DNA of 64,000 nt from Pedobacter glucosidilyticus DSM 23534 (GTDB lineage: Bacteria; Bacteroidota; Bacteroidia; Sphingobacteriales; Sphingobacteriaceae). This document shows, piece by piece, positions 8,752 through 17,818 of this stretch. Made by a program: the position numbers and the translations under genes. The notes under the pieces were generated by a model. The model saw nothing but the letters and a program-made list of their open reading frames with translations. It was not told the origin of the DNA and made no database searches. The stretch covers positions 39,637 to 103,636 of the forward strand of contig NZ_AULF01000018.1 of the NCBI RefSeq assembly GCF_000425145.1. The letters run 5' to 3'. Position 1 is the first letter of the stretch, and each line of letters starts with the position of its first letter.

Positions 8752-10158
8752 TTAAAGTTCTCTAACAGCTGCTTTAAATTGATTACCTCTGTCTTCGTAA
8801 TTTTTAAATAAATCAAAACTTGCACAAGCAGGAGACAATAAAACAGTGCTTCCTTTTTTAGCTAAGTGATAAGATACTTCTACCGCTTCTCTTGCAGAAA
8901 ATGTATTCACAATAACTTCTACATCATCTTCAAAAGCATCATGTATAGCTTTATTATCTTTACCTAAGCAAACTATAGCCTTAACTTTTTGCTTTACCAA
9001 GTCTTTAATCATGCTATAATCATTTCCTTTATCAACACCACCCATAATTAAAACAACATCAGTATTAACACTTTCTAAGGCGTACCAAGTAGAATTTACA
9101 TTGGTTGCTTTAGAATCATTAATGAAAGTGATATCGGAAATTTTGGCAACATGCTCCAAACGGTGTTCAATATTTATAAAATCTCCCATGCTTTCTCTGA
9201 TGGTTGCGTTTCTAAGATCTAATATCTTAGCCGCTATACCAGAAGCCATAGAGTTGTAAACATTGTGACTACCTTGTAGTGCTAAATCTGAAAATGACAT
9301 AGTTAATTTATCTGAATGGTTTAGATTAAATGTGATGGTTTGCCCTGATGCAAAAGCGCCATTGGCAACTTCTTTCTTGATAGAAAATGGATGTGTTTGA
9401 GCTTTAATAGTAAAATCTGAAATCACTGCTTCTGTTTCTGGATCATCAGCACAATAGATAAAATGATCTTCTTGTGTTTGATTTTGAATAATCCTGAATT
9501 TAGAATTCACATAATTACGCATCTCATAATTATATCTATCTAAATGGTCTGGTGTGATGTTTAATAGAATAGCAATATCAGCCTTAAACTGATACATATT
9601 ATCTAGCATGAAACTGCTAATCTCTAGTACGTAATAATCAAAGTTTTCTTGAGCAACCTGCTTTGCAAAACTTTTCCCAATATTACCGGCTAAACCAACA
9701 TTTAAACCTGCTTTTTTTAAAATATGATAGGTTAAAAGCGTGGTGGTGGTTTTACCATTTGAACCAGTTATACAAATAGTTTTAGCCTGGGTATATCTAC
9801 CTGCAAACTCTATCTCTGATAAAATTGGAATATCCTTTCCTATTAATTTCTTAATGATTGGAGCCTTATCAGGGATACCCGGACTTTTAACAACCTCGGT
9901 AGCATTTAAGATTAAATCTTCAGTATGCTGATTTTCCTCAAAAGGGATATTAAAATCAGTAAGTTCTGCTTTATAATGATCTGCAATAGCACCAAAATCA
10001 GATACAAAAACATCAAAACCATGCTTCTGGGCTAGAATAGCAGCACCAACGCCACTTTCTCCAGCACCTAAAACTACGAGCCTCACACCAGCCCTCTCCT
10101 TCAGAGAGGAAGCACTATGTTGCTCTGCTTTATTCGTATGATGGCTTTCCTTCTTCAT
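8752..10158 (-). CDS. murD: UDP-N-acetylmuramoyl-L-alanine--D-glutamate ligase
   Basis: Adds D-Glu to UDP-MurNAc-L-Ala. Motifs: N-terminal VVLGAGESGVGAAILA, ATP loop ITGSNGKTTTTLLTY, LLNITPDHLDRY and the C-terminal FINDSKATNVNST. The first 24 residues are odd: residues 15-27 (about SASSLKERAGVRL) are the translation of a REP-type palindrome (10078-10115) that occurs elsewhere in the window only outside genes. Normal MurD proteins begin directly at the Rossmann strand. Either the ATG at 10158 is used and the protein carries a repeat-derived extension, or translation starts at the GTG at 10086 inside the repeat. A 21-bp tandem array lies immediately upstream. Confidence 0.95.
   Translation of the reverse strand: MKKESHHTNKAEQHSASSLKERAGVRLVVLGAGESGVGAAILAQKHGFDVFVSDFGAIADHYKAELTDFNIPFEENQHTEDLILNATEVVKSPGIPDKAPIIKKLIGKDIPILSEIEFAGRYTQAKTICITGSNGKTTTTLLTYHILKKAGLNVGLAGNIGKSFAKQVAQENFDYYVLEISSFMLDNMYQFKADIAILLNITPDHLDRYNYEMRNYVNSKFRIIQNQTQEDHFIYCADDPETEAVISDFTIKAQTHPFSIKKEVANGAFASGQTITFNLNHSDKLTMSFSDLALQGSHNVYNSMASGIAAKILDLRNATIRESMGDFINIEHRLEHVAKISDITFINDSKATNVNSTWYALESVNTDVVLIMGGVDKGNDYSMIKDLVKQKVKAIVCLGKDNKAIHDAFEDDVEVIVNTFSAREAVEVSYHLAKKGSTVLLSPACASFDLFKNYEDRGNQFKAAVREL
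10078..10115. repeat. REP-type palindrome (CCCTCTCC family) inside the murD 5' coding end
   Basis: The minus strand reads GTGCTTCCTCTCTGAAGG then AGAGGGCTGGTGTGAGGCTC. This aligns almost base for base with the intergenic copy at 28485-28523 (CGCTTCCCTCTCC, GGAGAGGG, GGTGAGGCTC). It has the same hairpin core and the same GTGAGGC tail. Confidence 0.8.
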
Positions 10159-10186
10159 TTAATTTCTAACTCTCTAAAATTTTAAC

Positions 10187-10300
10187 CCTTATTCTTTGTT
10201 CCCTAATCCTTATTCTTTGTTCCTTGATCCTTATTCTTTGTTCCTTGATCCTTATTCTTTGTTCCTTGATCCTTATTCTTTATTCCCTAATCTTTATTCT
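10187..10300. repeat. 21-bp tandem repeat, five copies plus a partial one
   Basis: Unit CCTTATTCTTTGTTCCTTGAT starts at 10187, 10208, 10229, 10250 and 10271, with a shortened sixth copy to about 10300. Copies 2-4 are nearly identical; the first and last carry CCCTAAT in place of CCTTGAT. The array fills most of the 151-bp mraY-murD spacer. Its period is a multiple of three, so it can be read through without frameshift. Confidence 0.95.
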
Positions 10301-10309
10301 CCCAAAAAG

Positions 10310-11590
10310 TTATCTCAATTTCAACGTTACTATAGTGATGATGGCTAGTAGTATCCCGATAATCCAAAAGCGGGTAACAATTTTTGCTTCGTGGTAACCT
10401 TTTTTCTGAAAGTGGTGGTGTAAGGGCGACATTAAAAAGATTCTTCTGCCCTCGCCATATTTCTTTTTAGTGTATTTAAACCAGGAAACCTGCATAATCA
10501 CCGATAGATTTTCTATCAAGAAAACACCACAAAGTATTGGGATAAGTAACTCCTTTCGTATCATAATAGCTAAAACCGCTATGATACCTCCAATAGTTAA
10601 GCTTCCTGTATCGCCCATAAAAACCTGAGCAGGAAAAGTATTATACCAAAGAAAACCCACACAAGCCCCTACAAAAGCAGCTGCAAAAATCACCAGCTCT
10701 CCTGAATTTGGGATATACAGAATCTTTAGATAATCGGCAATAATCATATTACCAGAAACATAGGCCAGCAAAGCCAAAGTAATACCTATAATAGCTGATG
10801 TTCCCGTAGCTAAACCATCTATACCATCAGTGATATTTGCACCATTAGAAACTGCGGTTATAATGACGATAACAAATATCAGAAATACAGCAAAAGCATA
10901 TTTCTCATAGCCATCGCCCATAAATTTTAAGACTTTGGCGTAATCAAATTCATTATTTTTATAGAAAGGAATATTAGTAATGGTAGATTTTACATCATTT
11001 GCATAATGTACACCAGTTGATTTTTCTACTCTAATAAGTTTTTGACCATCCTTATTATAAACTTCTTCTGTTTGTACCGAACTTCCTGCCGGCAAAGCAC
11101 CTGTAACGGTTTGTCTAACTAAAATTCCGGGATGGAAATACATCGTACAGCCTACAATGATGGATAAACCTACTTGTCCAACTATTTTAAACCTTCCCGC
11201 TAAACCTTCCTTATTTTTCTTAAATACCTTAATATAGTCATCTAAAAAACCTATTGCTCCCATCCAAATGGTAGTCACAATCATTAAAATGATGTATATA
11301 TTCTCTAGCTTGGCAAACAATAAAGTTGGGATTAATACCCCAGCAATAATGATTAAGCCTCCCATAGTTGGGGTACCTTGCTTTTGTATTTGGCCATCTA
11401 AACCTAAATTTCTTACAGTTTCGCCAACTTGCTTATATCTTAAATACTTAATTAGCCTACTGCCGTAAACAGTGGTAATAATTAAGGATAAGATGATGGC
11501 CATACTTGCCCTAAAAGAGATAAACTGAAATACACCCGCCCCAGGGAAATCAAATTGTTTATCTAAAAAGTTAAAAAGGTAGTATAACAT
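10310..11590 (-). CDS. mraY: phospho-N-acetylmuramoyl-pentapeptide transferase
   Basis: Integral membrane enzyme transferring phospho-MurNAc-pentapeptide to undecaprenyl phosphate, giving lipid I. Signature residues are present: [16 protein letters not shown] (Asp-Asp pair), [15 protein letters not shown], the [10 protein letters not shown] loop and the [11 protein letters not shown] loop. At 426 residues it is about 65 longer than the E. coli enzyme. The excess is a hydrophilic insertion (about residues 160-220, containing [20 protein letters not shown]) between membrane segments, presumably periplasmic. Its start codon overlaps the murE stop codon by one base. Confidence 0.97.
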   Translation of the reverse strand: MLYYLFNFLDKQFDFPGAGVFQFISFRASMAIILSLIITTVYGSRLIKYLRYKQVGETVRNLGLDGQIQKQGTPTMGGLIIIAGVLIPTLLFAKLENIYIILMIVTTIWMGAIGFLDDYIKVFKKNKEGLAGRFKIVGQVGLSIIVGCTMYFHPGILVRQTVTGALPAGSSVQTEEVYNKDGQKLIRVEKSTGVHYANDVKSTITNIPFYKNNEFDYAKVLKFMGDGYEKYAFAVFLIFVIVIITAVSNGANITDGIDGLATGTSAIIGITLALLAYVSGNMIIADYLKILYIPNSGELVIFAAAFVGACVGFLWYNTFPAQVFMGDTGSLTIGGIIAVLAIMIRKELLIPILCGVFLIENLSVIMQVSWFKYTKKKYGEGRRIFLMSPLHHHFQKKGYHEAKIVTRFWIIGILLAIITIVTLKLR

Positions 11591-13050
11591 TAAGCAAGTA
11601 GGTTAAATTGGTCCAACAATATTTTTTTATCATCAAAATCTGTCCTTACGCCCTTTATCTCTTGATATTTCTCATGGCCTTTGCCTGCTAATAAAATAAT
11701 ATCACCAGGCTGAGCTAAATGACAAGCTGTTTTTATTGCCTCTCTTCTATCAATAATGGTAAGCACTTTACGTTGATTTACAGGGGTTACACCAGCTTGC
11801 ATATCTTTGATGATATCTTCCGGATTTTCTGATCGAGGATTATCTGAAGTAAGAATTACTTTATGACTCCAATCACAAGCTGTTTGTGCCATTACTGGGC
11901 GTTTAGTTTTATCCCTATCTCCTCCACAGCCAATAATGGTAATAATTGATTCATTTCCATTTCTGATATTATCTATGGTGGATAGCACATTTCTTAAAGC
12001 ATCAGGTGTATGTGCATAATCAACAATACCTACTACTTTATTTGGTGCCACGATGTAATCAAACCTACCCTCTGCCCCACTTAGTCTGCTTAAAATGGTT
12101 AAGACTTTTATTTTATCTTGCTCTAACAACATAGCTGTTGCGTAAACAGCTAATAAATTATAGGCATTAAAAGAGCCTACCATTTTCATGTAAATCTCTT
12201 GGCCATCAATATCCAGATGCAAACCAGAGAATTGATTTTCTATCACTTTAGCTTTAAAATCAGCCAAGGTTTTTAAAGCATAACTTTTTTTATACGCCTT
12301 GGTATTTTGAAGCATTACCTCCCCATTTTTATCATCAATATTAGTAAGGGCAAAAGCAGGTTTATTTAACCCATCAAAAAATGCTTTTTTTGCTTTTAGA
12401 TAATTATCAAAAGTTAGATGAAAATCTAAGTGGTCATGAGTGATATTTGTGAAAACAGCTCCAGCAAAGTTTAATCCTTCTATACGATGCTGTGCCACCG
12501 CATGAGAGCTTACTTCCATAAAACAGTAATCACAACCAGCATCAATCATTCTATTGATTAATGATTGTAGTGATACTTGGTCTGGCGTAGTATGGGTTGA
12601 TGGAATTATAGCATCATTTATCTTATTCTCTACCGTAGATATTAACCCTACTTTATAACCTAAATCTCTAAATAACTGATAAAGCAAAGTACAAACTGTT
12701 GTTTTACCATTAGTACCTGTTACGCCAATTAGTTTTAGTTTTGATGATGGATGATCGTAAAAATTAGCTGCCATAGTGCCTAAAGCCTTAGCAGAATTTG
12801 ATACAACTAAATAGGTGATACCATCTACTATATTTTCTGGTAAGGTTTCTAAAACGATAGCATCAGCACCCTTTTCTATAGCTAAGCTGATATATGCATG
12901 TCCGTCTGTTTGAGTTCCTTTAATGGCAACAAAAAGTGTTTGAGACGTTACTTTCCTAGAATCGAAAGCAATTTGAGCTATTTCAACCTCGGTTGAGCCA
13001 ATTACTTGCTCTAAAGCAACACCATACAATATGTCTTTTAAAACTGCCAT
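11590..13050 (-). CDS. murE: UDP-N-acetylmuramoyl-L-alanyl-D-glutamate--2,6-diaminopimelate ligase
   Basis: Adds the third residue of the peptidoglycan stem. The ATP loop [15 protein letters not shown] (about residue 110), [21 protein letters not shown] and [10 protein letters not shown] are visible. The C-terminal recognition motif reads SDNPRSENP; the DNPR form is characteristic of meso-diaminopimelate-adding enzymes rather than lysine-adding ones, so the cell wall is predicted to contain meso-DAP. Overlaps its neighbours by one base on each side (stop of ftsI with this start; this stop with the mraY start). Confidence 0.96.
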   Translation of the reverse strand: MAVLKDILYGVALEQVIGSTEVEIAQIAFDSRKVTSQTLFVAIKGTQTDGHAYISLAIEKGADAIVLETLPENIVDGITYLVVSNSAKALGTMAANFYDHPSSKLKLIGVTGTNGKTTVCTLLYQLFRDLGYKVGLISTVENKINDAIIPSTHTTPDQVSLQSLINRMIDAGCDYCFMEVSSHAVAQHRIEGLNFAGAVFTNITHDHLDFHLTFDNYLKAKKAFFDGLNKPAFALTNIDDKNGEVMLQNTKAYKKSYALKTLADFKAKVIENQFSGLHLDIDGQEIYMKMVGSFNAYNLLAVYATAMLLEQDKIKVLTILSRLSGAEGRFDYIVAPNKVVGIVDYAHTPDALRNVLSTIDNIRNGNESIITIIGCGGDRDKTKRPVMAQTACDWSHKVILTSDNPRSENPEDIIKDMQAGVTPVNQRKVLTIIDRREAIKTACHLAQPGDIILLAGKGHEKYQEIKGVRTDFDDKKILLDQFNLLA

Positions 13051-15155
13051 TATTGCAACTCGATTAAAATTTTAGTTCCTTTTATGATAGGTGTTCCTAC
13101 TGCTAAAGACTGCGTAACTACTTCTCCACTTCCTTTAACTATTGGCTTTAAGCCAGAATTTCCTAAAACAAATAATGCATCTCTTAAACCCATACCCACT
13201 ACATCTGGCACAACGCCACGATTCATTTTCACTTCTTTATAAGTAATACCATTATTAGTATCAATATCATTTTCTGAAGCCGAAGCGAAATAAGGTTTAA
13301 TACCAAAAGCGCTGTACACCTTCTGTGCAGATTTTTTATGCCCTTCTTTTACTTTTGGTAATCTTGTATTACCAACCAATTTAGGTGCTTTAATATCAGA
13401 GTACATCTGGATATCGCCAGCATAAACCATATCAGCAACTTCTCTAAAAACTGGTCCTGCAACATCTGCAGCATAGTAAGAACCTTTGGTTGGGTTTTGA
13501 ACAACAACAATCATAGAATACTTAGGCTTTTCTGCCGGGAAATACCCACAAAAAGATGCTTGATATTGCCTTTTACCCTTATAACCTTTAGACCCATCTG
13601 CCACCTGTGCCGTTCCGGTTTTACCGGCAATCTTATAAAGTGGGTTGTTTAAAGCTTTTCCGGTACCATCAATCACTACGCCTTCTAACATGAGTTTAAG
13701 TTTCTCTAAAGTGGCATCAGAACATATTTTATTATTGATAACCCTAGGTTTAAATTGCTCAACAGTAGAACCTAATCTTCTAATTTCTTGCACAAACATT
13801 GGGCTTATCATTTTACCGTTATTAGCTACTGCATTATAAAGTGCTAATATTTCTACTGGAGTCATTTTAAGCTCGTAACCATAAGCCATCTGCGGTAAGG
13901 TTAAACCACTCCATGATTTACTTTCTGGTGTCTTAATTAATGGCTTACCTTCTCCAGGAATTTGTAAACCCATTTTCTCTCCAAGTTTTAAATCATGAAG
14001 CTTACTGGTAAACTCTTCAGGCTCATCTTTATAGTGGTTATAAATTTGCTTTACAATAGCTACGTTAGATGAAACTTCAAAAGCTTGTTTCATAGTAATT
14101 ACACCATAACCACCTTCATGAGAATCTTTAATCGTATGACGATAAATTTTGTATTTTCCTCCCTCTGTATCTACACGGTCGTTTAAATCAAACTTGCCGT
14201 CTTCCATAGCAATCATGTACGAGGCTAATTTGAAAGTTGAACCAGGCTCGGCACTTTGCGCAATGGCATAATTAAACTTCTCTTTATACTCTAGCTCCTC
14301 ACCGTCTCTGGTATAATTTGCTATAGCTTTAATTTTGCCGGTTTCTACCTCCATCACCACTACACAACCAAAATCTGCTTCGCTTTTTATCAACTGTTTT
14401 TTTAGAGCACTTTGTGCAAGATCTTGCATATTGATATCAATGGTAGATATAATATCTGCGCCATCTTTAGGAGCAATTTCAGCATCCTCATTAATTGGCA
14501 TCCAAACGCCACCTGCAATTCTTTGGACTAGTCTTTTCCCAGTTTCTCCATTGATATAATCGCCATACGCACCTTCTAAACCTACGGCTGCACCTGCATT
14601 TGCATTATAGTAGCCTATGGTTCTGGCAGCTAAATCTCTGAAAGGGAAAATTCTTTTGTTTTGCTGTACAGCAATCATCCCGCCTTTATACCTACCCAAA
14701 TTAAATATTGGAAACTTCTTCAAAGCTTTTAAATCCTGATAGCTTACATTTCTTTTAATCAAAAAATAACGTTCACCTTCTTCTCTGGCATCACGCAAAA
14801 GACGAGCATATTTAAAACCTGGTTTATCCTTAAAATGTGCCGCAAGGCGATAAGCCAAAGAATCTACTTTCTCATAAAAAATCTTATCCTCTTTTATGCC
14901 GCCAGCCAGTAAATCCATCCTTATTTCATATTCAGGAACCGATGTTGCCAATAAACTACCATCCGCAGAATAAATATTACCCCTAGCCGCCTCAACCTCT
15001 ACATACTTAGTACTTAAACTATCAGCCATAGCCCTATACTTATCGCCTTGTACCACTTGCACATGAACCATTTTAGCGATTACAGCAAATGCAAACAAGA
15101 CAATAACCCCGAAAGCTGCATAAACACGCAGAAGAATGTTAGTTCTTATATTCAT
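13050..15155 (-). CDS. ftsI: division-specific class B penicillin-binding protein (FtsI/PBP3) with PASTA domain
   Basis: Septal transpeptidase partnering with FtsW. One N-terminal membrane segment (about residues 7-27), a pedestal domain, then the transpeptidase domain with all three catalytic motifs: STFK (in AEPGSTFKLAS, about residue 305), SSN (in EVSSNVAIVK) and KTGT (in IAGKTGTAQVA). The C-terminus (VVPDVVGMGLRDALFVLGNSGLKP onward) is a single PASTA domain, a module that Gram-negative FtsI proteins of Proteobacteria lack. Length 701. Its 5' end overlaps the ftsL-like gene by 17 bp. Confidence 0.95.
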   Translation of the reverse strand: MNIRTNILLRVYAAFGVIVLFAFAVIAKMVHVQVVQGDKYRAMADSLSTKYVEVEAARGNIYSADGSLLATSVPEYEIRMDLLAGGIKEDKIFYEKVDSLAYRLAAHFKDKPGFKYARLLRDAREEGERYFLIKRNVSYQDLKALKKFPIFNLGRYKGGMIAVQQNKRIFPFRDLAARTIGYYNANAGAAVGLEGAYGDYINGETGKRLVQRIAGGVWMPINEDAEIAPKDGADIISTIDINMQDLAQSALKKQLIKSEADFGCVVVMEVETGKIKAIANYTRDGEELEYKEKFNYAIAQSAEPGSTFKLASYMIAMEDGKFDLNDRVDTEGGKYKIYRHTIKDSHEGGYGVITMKQAFEVSSNVAIVKQIYNHYKDEPEEFTSKLHDLKLGEKMGLQIPGEGKPLIKTPESKSWSGLTLPQMAYGYELKMTPVEILALYNAVANNGKMISPMFVQEIRRLGSTVEQFKPRVINNKICSDATLEKLKLMLEGVVIDGTGKALNNPLYKIAGKTGTAQVADGSKGYKGKRQYQASFCGYFPAEKPKYSMIVVVQNPTKGSYYAADVAGPVFREVADMVYAGDIQMYSDIKAPKLVGNTRLPKVKEGHKKSAQKVYSAFGIKPYFASASENDIDTNNGITYKEVKMNRGVVPDVVGMGLRDALFVLGNSGLKPIVKGSGEVVTQSLAVGTPIIKGTKILIELQ

Positions 15156-15552
15156 CAGGACTAATTTTTATTTTTATGGGTGGCTCTAAAGAAACTTTAA
15201 GACCCAAAACTGAATCTACCCTACTTGCCACCTCTGTTTGTTTACTTTTAAACATGAGGTCAGCTTTAAGCGTCTTAAAATCCCAACTTAACTCTTTCAC
15301 TTCTTTACCAACCTTATCTATTTTTCTAATATTATTTTCCGCAGTATGCCTATTTCCGATATAAATCATCCCTAGAAAAGCCAAAAACACAATAAACGGA
15401 AGAGCTTCTGTAGCACCTTCTTTAGAAACTACACCTTTTGTAAAAAGAGAGCTTATAAAGCTTGGAGTAACCTCTTTTGGCTCCTCTTTCTGTTTTGAAA
15501 GAATTTCTTCCTCTACAGGTTCTACTTTAGTTTCTCTAATTTTATTGATCAT
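15139..15552 (-). CDS. FtsL-like small divisome protein
   Basis: A 137-residue protein with a hydrophilic, Glu/Lys-rich N-terminus of about 50 residues, one membrane segment (LPFIVFLAFLGMIYIGN, about residues 52-68) and a C-terminal stretch with heptad-like spacing (IRKIDKVGKEVKELSWDFKTLKADL) that should form a coiled coil. Sequence similarity of FtsL proteins is weak; the call rests on topology and on position between rsmH and ftsI, where ftsL is found in nearly all dcw clusters. Overlaps both neighbours (4 bp with rsmH, 17 bp with ftsI). Confidence 0.8.
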   Translation of the reverse strand: MINKIRETKVEPVEEEILSKQKEEPKEVTPSFISSLFTKGVVSKEGATEALPFIVFLAFLGMIYIGNRHTAENNIRKIDKVGKEVKELSWDFKTLKADLMFKSKQTEVASRVDSVLGLKVSLEPPIKIKISPDEYKN

Positions 15553-16454
15553 TGTTTTATTGCAATTCTTAATCTTGCACTTCTTGCTCTATTATTTAAT
15601 TTGATTTCCTCATCACTTGCTGTAACCGACTTTTTTGTTAAAACCTTAAAAGGCTTGATTTCATTACCAAAAAAATCCTTTTCAACCTCGCCACTAAACT
15701 TACCTTTAGCCATAAAATTCTTTACCAACCTATCTTCTAAAGAATGGTAAGACATTACTACCAGCCTTCCTCCCGGCTTTAAAACTTCTGCTGTTTGCTC
15801 TAAAAAATCTTTAAGGGCTTCCATTTCTTGGTTAACCTCGATTCTTAGCGCCTGAAAAACCTGAGCTAGATATTTATTCTCCTTTCCTCTTGGAATTAAT
15901 TTTTCAATCACACTTTTCAACTGTGCGATAGTTTCGATAGGATGATTCAATCTGGATGTAACAATAGTTTTAGCTAAAGATTTTGCATTTTGTATCTCAC
16001 CATAAATCCCAAAGATTTTATGCAAATCCTCCTCTTCATAAGTATTTACAACTTCTTTGGCGGTTAAACCGGATGATTGATCCATACGCATATCCAAATC
16101 ACCATCAAAACGGATGGAGAACCCACGCTCAGGAACATCAAATTGATGAGAAGAAACACCTAAATCAGCCAAAATTCCGTTAACAGGAATTAAATCGTGT
16201 GCTCTTAAATTATTTTTTAGAAATCTAAAGTTCTGGTCAACAAAAACAAATCTTTCGTCATCAATGATATTCTGCTTCGCATCTTCATCCTGATCAAAAG
16301 CTACCAAAACCCCACCATCACCTAAATGCTTCATAATTTCCCTTGAATGGCCACCACCACCAAAAGTTACATCCACATAAACACCTTCATGCTCAATAGC
16401 TAAACCATCAATACATTCTCTCAACATTACCGGAACATGATAAACGTTATCCAT
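15549..16454 (-). CDS. rsmH: 16S rRNA (cytosine1402-N4)-methyltransferase RsmH
   Basis: SAM-dependent methyltransferase (formerly MraW) modifying C1402 of 16S rRNA. The SAM-binding motif VDVTFGGGGHSREIM appears at about residues 28-42, followed by GILADLGVSSHQFD and FSIRFDGDLDMRMD. The C-terminal MSYHSLEDRLVKNF and NNRARSARLRIA are also family hallmarks. Position directly after mraZ is the standard one. Starts 8 bp inside mraZ and ends 4 bp inside the ftsL-like gene. Confidence 0.97.
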   Translation of the reverse strand: MDNVYHVPVMLRECIDGLAIEHEGVYVDVTFGGGGHSREIMKHLGDGGVLVAFDQDEDAKQNIIDDERFVFVDQNFRFLKNNLRAHDLIPVNGILADLGVSSHQFDVPERGFSIRFDGDLDMRMDQSSGLTAKEVVNTYEEEDLHKIFGIYGEIQNAKSLAKTIVTSRLNHPIETIAQLKSVIEKLIPRGKENKYLAQVFQALRIEVNQEMEALKDFLEQTAEVLKPGGRLVVMSYHSLEDRLVKNFMAKGKFSGEVEKDFFGNEIKPFKVLTKKSVTASDEEIKLNNRARSARLRIAIKQ

Positions 16455-16908
16455 CTATCCTCCTTCCTTTACCCATAACCTCTTCGGCAAGGCTTGAGAA
16501 ATTTTCTGGCTCATCATCCAATTGCGCATCGTAAGCATCTTTAGCCCAAACTTCTATTTTATTAAACTGACAAGACAAAACCACCTCAGCACCTATATCA
16601 GCATATTCTAATAAAGATTTTGGAAGCAGAACTCGCCCAGAAGCATCCAAAGAAAGCTCGGTAGCCCCCCTAGTGAAATAGCGAATAAATTTTCTGTTCT
16701 TTTCTTCGTACTGATTTAACTGCGCTAACTCAGCAGTTACCTTATCCCACTCGGCCTTTGAATAAATAACCAAATGTTTTTCAAAACCACGATTTATCAC
16801 CAAGCCCTCCGCATCTGCCGCAGGCAATTGCTTCTTCAAACCAGAAGGCACCATCAGGCGTCCTTTGGCATCAAGCTTACAATCAAATTCTCCAATCAGA
16901 TGAGACAT
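16447..16908 (-). CDS. mraZ: transcriptional regulator MraZ
   Basis: DNA-binding protein made of two SpoVT/AbrB-like halves: DAKGRLMVPSGLKKQL (about residues 12-27) and DASGRVLLPKSLLEYA (about 87-102). Family members bind repeated GTGG-type boxes upstream of their own gene and repress the dcw operon. Such boxes are present here at 16953-16977. First gene of the operon; length 153 is normal. Confidence 0.96.
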   Translation of the reverse strand: MSHLIGEFDCKLDAKGRLMVPSGLKKQLPAADAEGLVINRGFEKHLVIYSKAEWDKVTAELAQLNQYEEKNRKFIRYFTRGATELSLDASGRVLLPKSLLEYADIGAEVVLSCQFNKIEVWAKDAYDAQLDDEPENFSSLAEEVMGKGRRIDG

Positions 16909-16941
16909 GCTAAGTGTATATAGTTTTTCTTAATGTAAAAA

Positions 16942-16977
16942 TAAACATAAGTTCCACTTCTTACCACTTTTTACCAC
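16942..16977 (-). promoter_or_regulatory. predicted MraZ operator and -7 element of the dcw operon
   Basis: On the minus strand three direct repeats GTGGT, GTGGT and GTGGA start exactly 10 bp apart (16977, 16967 and 16957 reading leftward), each followed by an A-rich pentamer. This is the known layout of MraZ operators (TGGG-type boxes on a 10-bp period). A possible -7 element TATGTTTA (16942-16949) follows directly, so bound MraZ would cover the -33 region. The promoter call is weaker than the operator call because no TTG sits at the expected distance. Confidence 0.7.
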
Positions 16978-17001
16978 AAAAAGTTTTCAACACCTTAGAA
17001 A

Positions 17002-17174
17002 AGGCTTATAAAATGATTTTTCAAGCATTTTACAGTCTTATTTATCTTATAAAGCCTCAGTAAAGCATTAACTTCTTACCTAAAAACATACTGATTATCA
17101 GTTATTTAAATAACCATAAAATTATCAGGTGGGAGATTTTTCCAATTTTTATCTAAAAAGTAGGATAAAGTGGG
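17002..17174. other. gene-free region between mraZ and the CAP gene: inverted repeat and extra GTGGG boxes
   Basis: The 354-bp gap 16909-17262 holds, besides the mraZ operator, an imperfect inverted repeat (AGGCTTATAA at 17002-17011 with TTATAAAGCCT at 17047-17057; a competing inner pair TAAAATG/CATTTTA). It also holds plus-strand boxes GTGGG (17129), GTAGG (17160) and GTGGG (17170), the last two again 10 bp apart. No open frame with recognisable content was seen. Confidence 0.5.
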
Positions 17175-17262
17175 AGAGCTTTACAAATGAAACCTAAATT
17201 AAAGCCGAGTTTTGAACGAAATAAATGATATAAGTTAAACGTTATCAGGAAAAATTCCCTGT

Positions 17263-17757
17263 ATGTTATCTCAAATTTTTAAAATAGCATTCATCATTCC
17301 AGTTGTTTTATCTTGTAGCTTTTCAAAAAACACACTTCCAGCTAAAGCAAATACAAGCATCACCAAGCCTGCTGATATAGAAAGTTTAGAACAAGAATTA
17401 CATCAACTGGTGAACAGAGAAAGAAAAAAAGCCGGATTAGCACCTTTAGTTTACGATGAACAAGTTCAATTAGTTGCCAGAGCACATAGCCTAGATATGG
17501 CTAAAAGAGATTTCTTCTCTCATATAAATCCTGATAAAGAAAACCCTTTTGACAGGATGAAAAAAGCGGGTATTGTATTTAGGGCGGCAGCAGAAAATAT
17601 CGCTTATGCATCAACCATTAAAGAAATTCATGAAGGCTTAATGAACTCGCCTAAACACAAAGCCAATATCTTAAACCCTAAATTAGGAAGAATGGGTGTT
17701 GGCATTGTAGCCTCCAAATATGGCTTAATGACTACACAATTATTCAAAAATCCATAG
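17263..17757 (+). CDS. CAP-domain (SCP-like) extracellular lipoprotein
   Basis: A 164-residue exported protein. The N-terminus has a hydrophobic stretch ending in VVLSC, a plausible lipobox with Cys18 as lipidation site. The remainder is one CAP/SCP domain: LVNRERKKAGLAPLVYDEQVQLVARAHS style opening, HSLDMAKRDFFSH and GIVFRAAAENIAYA, then NSPKHKANILNPKLGRMGVGI. The paired His and Glu residues expected in the CAP cavity are present. Function in bacteria is not settled (adhesion or hydrolysis have been proposed for relatives). Runs divergently from the dcw operon. Confidence 0.88.
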   Translation: MLSQIFKIAFIIPVVLSCSFSKNTLPAKANTSITKPADIESLEQELHQLVNRERKKAGLAPLVYDEQVQLVARAHSLDMAKRDFFSHINPDKENPFDRMKKAGIVFRAAAENIAYASTIKEIHEGLMNSPKHKANILNPKLGRMGVGIVASKYGLMTTQLFKNP

Positions 17758-17765
17758 CAACACAA

Positions 17766-17795
17766 TTGATTATTAATTGTTGTTTATTACATTTA
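17766..17795 (+). promoter_or_regulatory. Bacteroidota-type promoter for the patatin gene
   Basis: TTG at 17766-17768, a 19-bp spacer and TACATTTA at 17788-17795 (one mismatch to TAnnTTTG). The expected start of transcription is about 20 bp before the ATG at 17819. Confidence 0.55.
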
Positions 17796-17818
17796 GCCTA
17801 TTAGCTTAAATTGAATTT

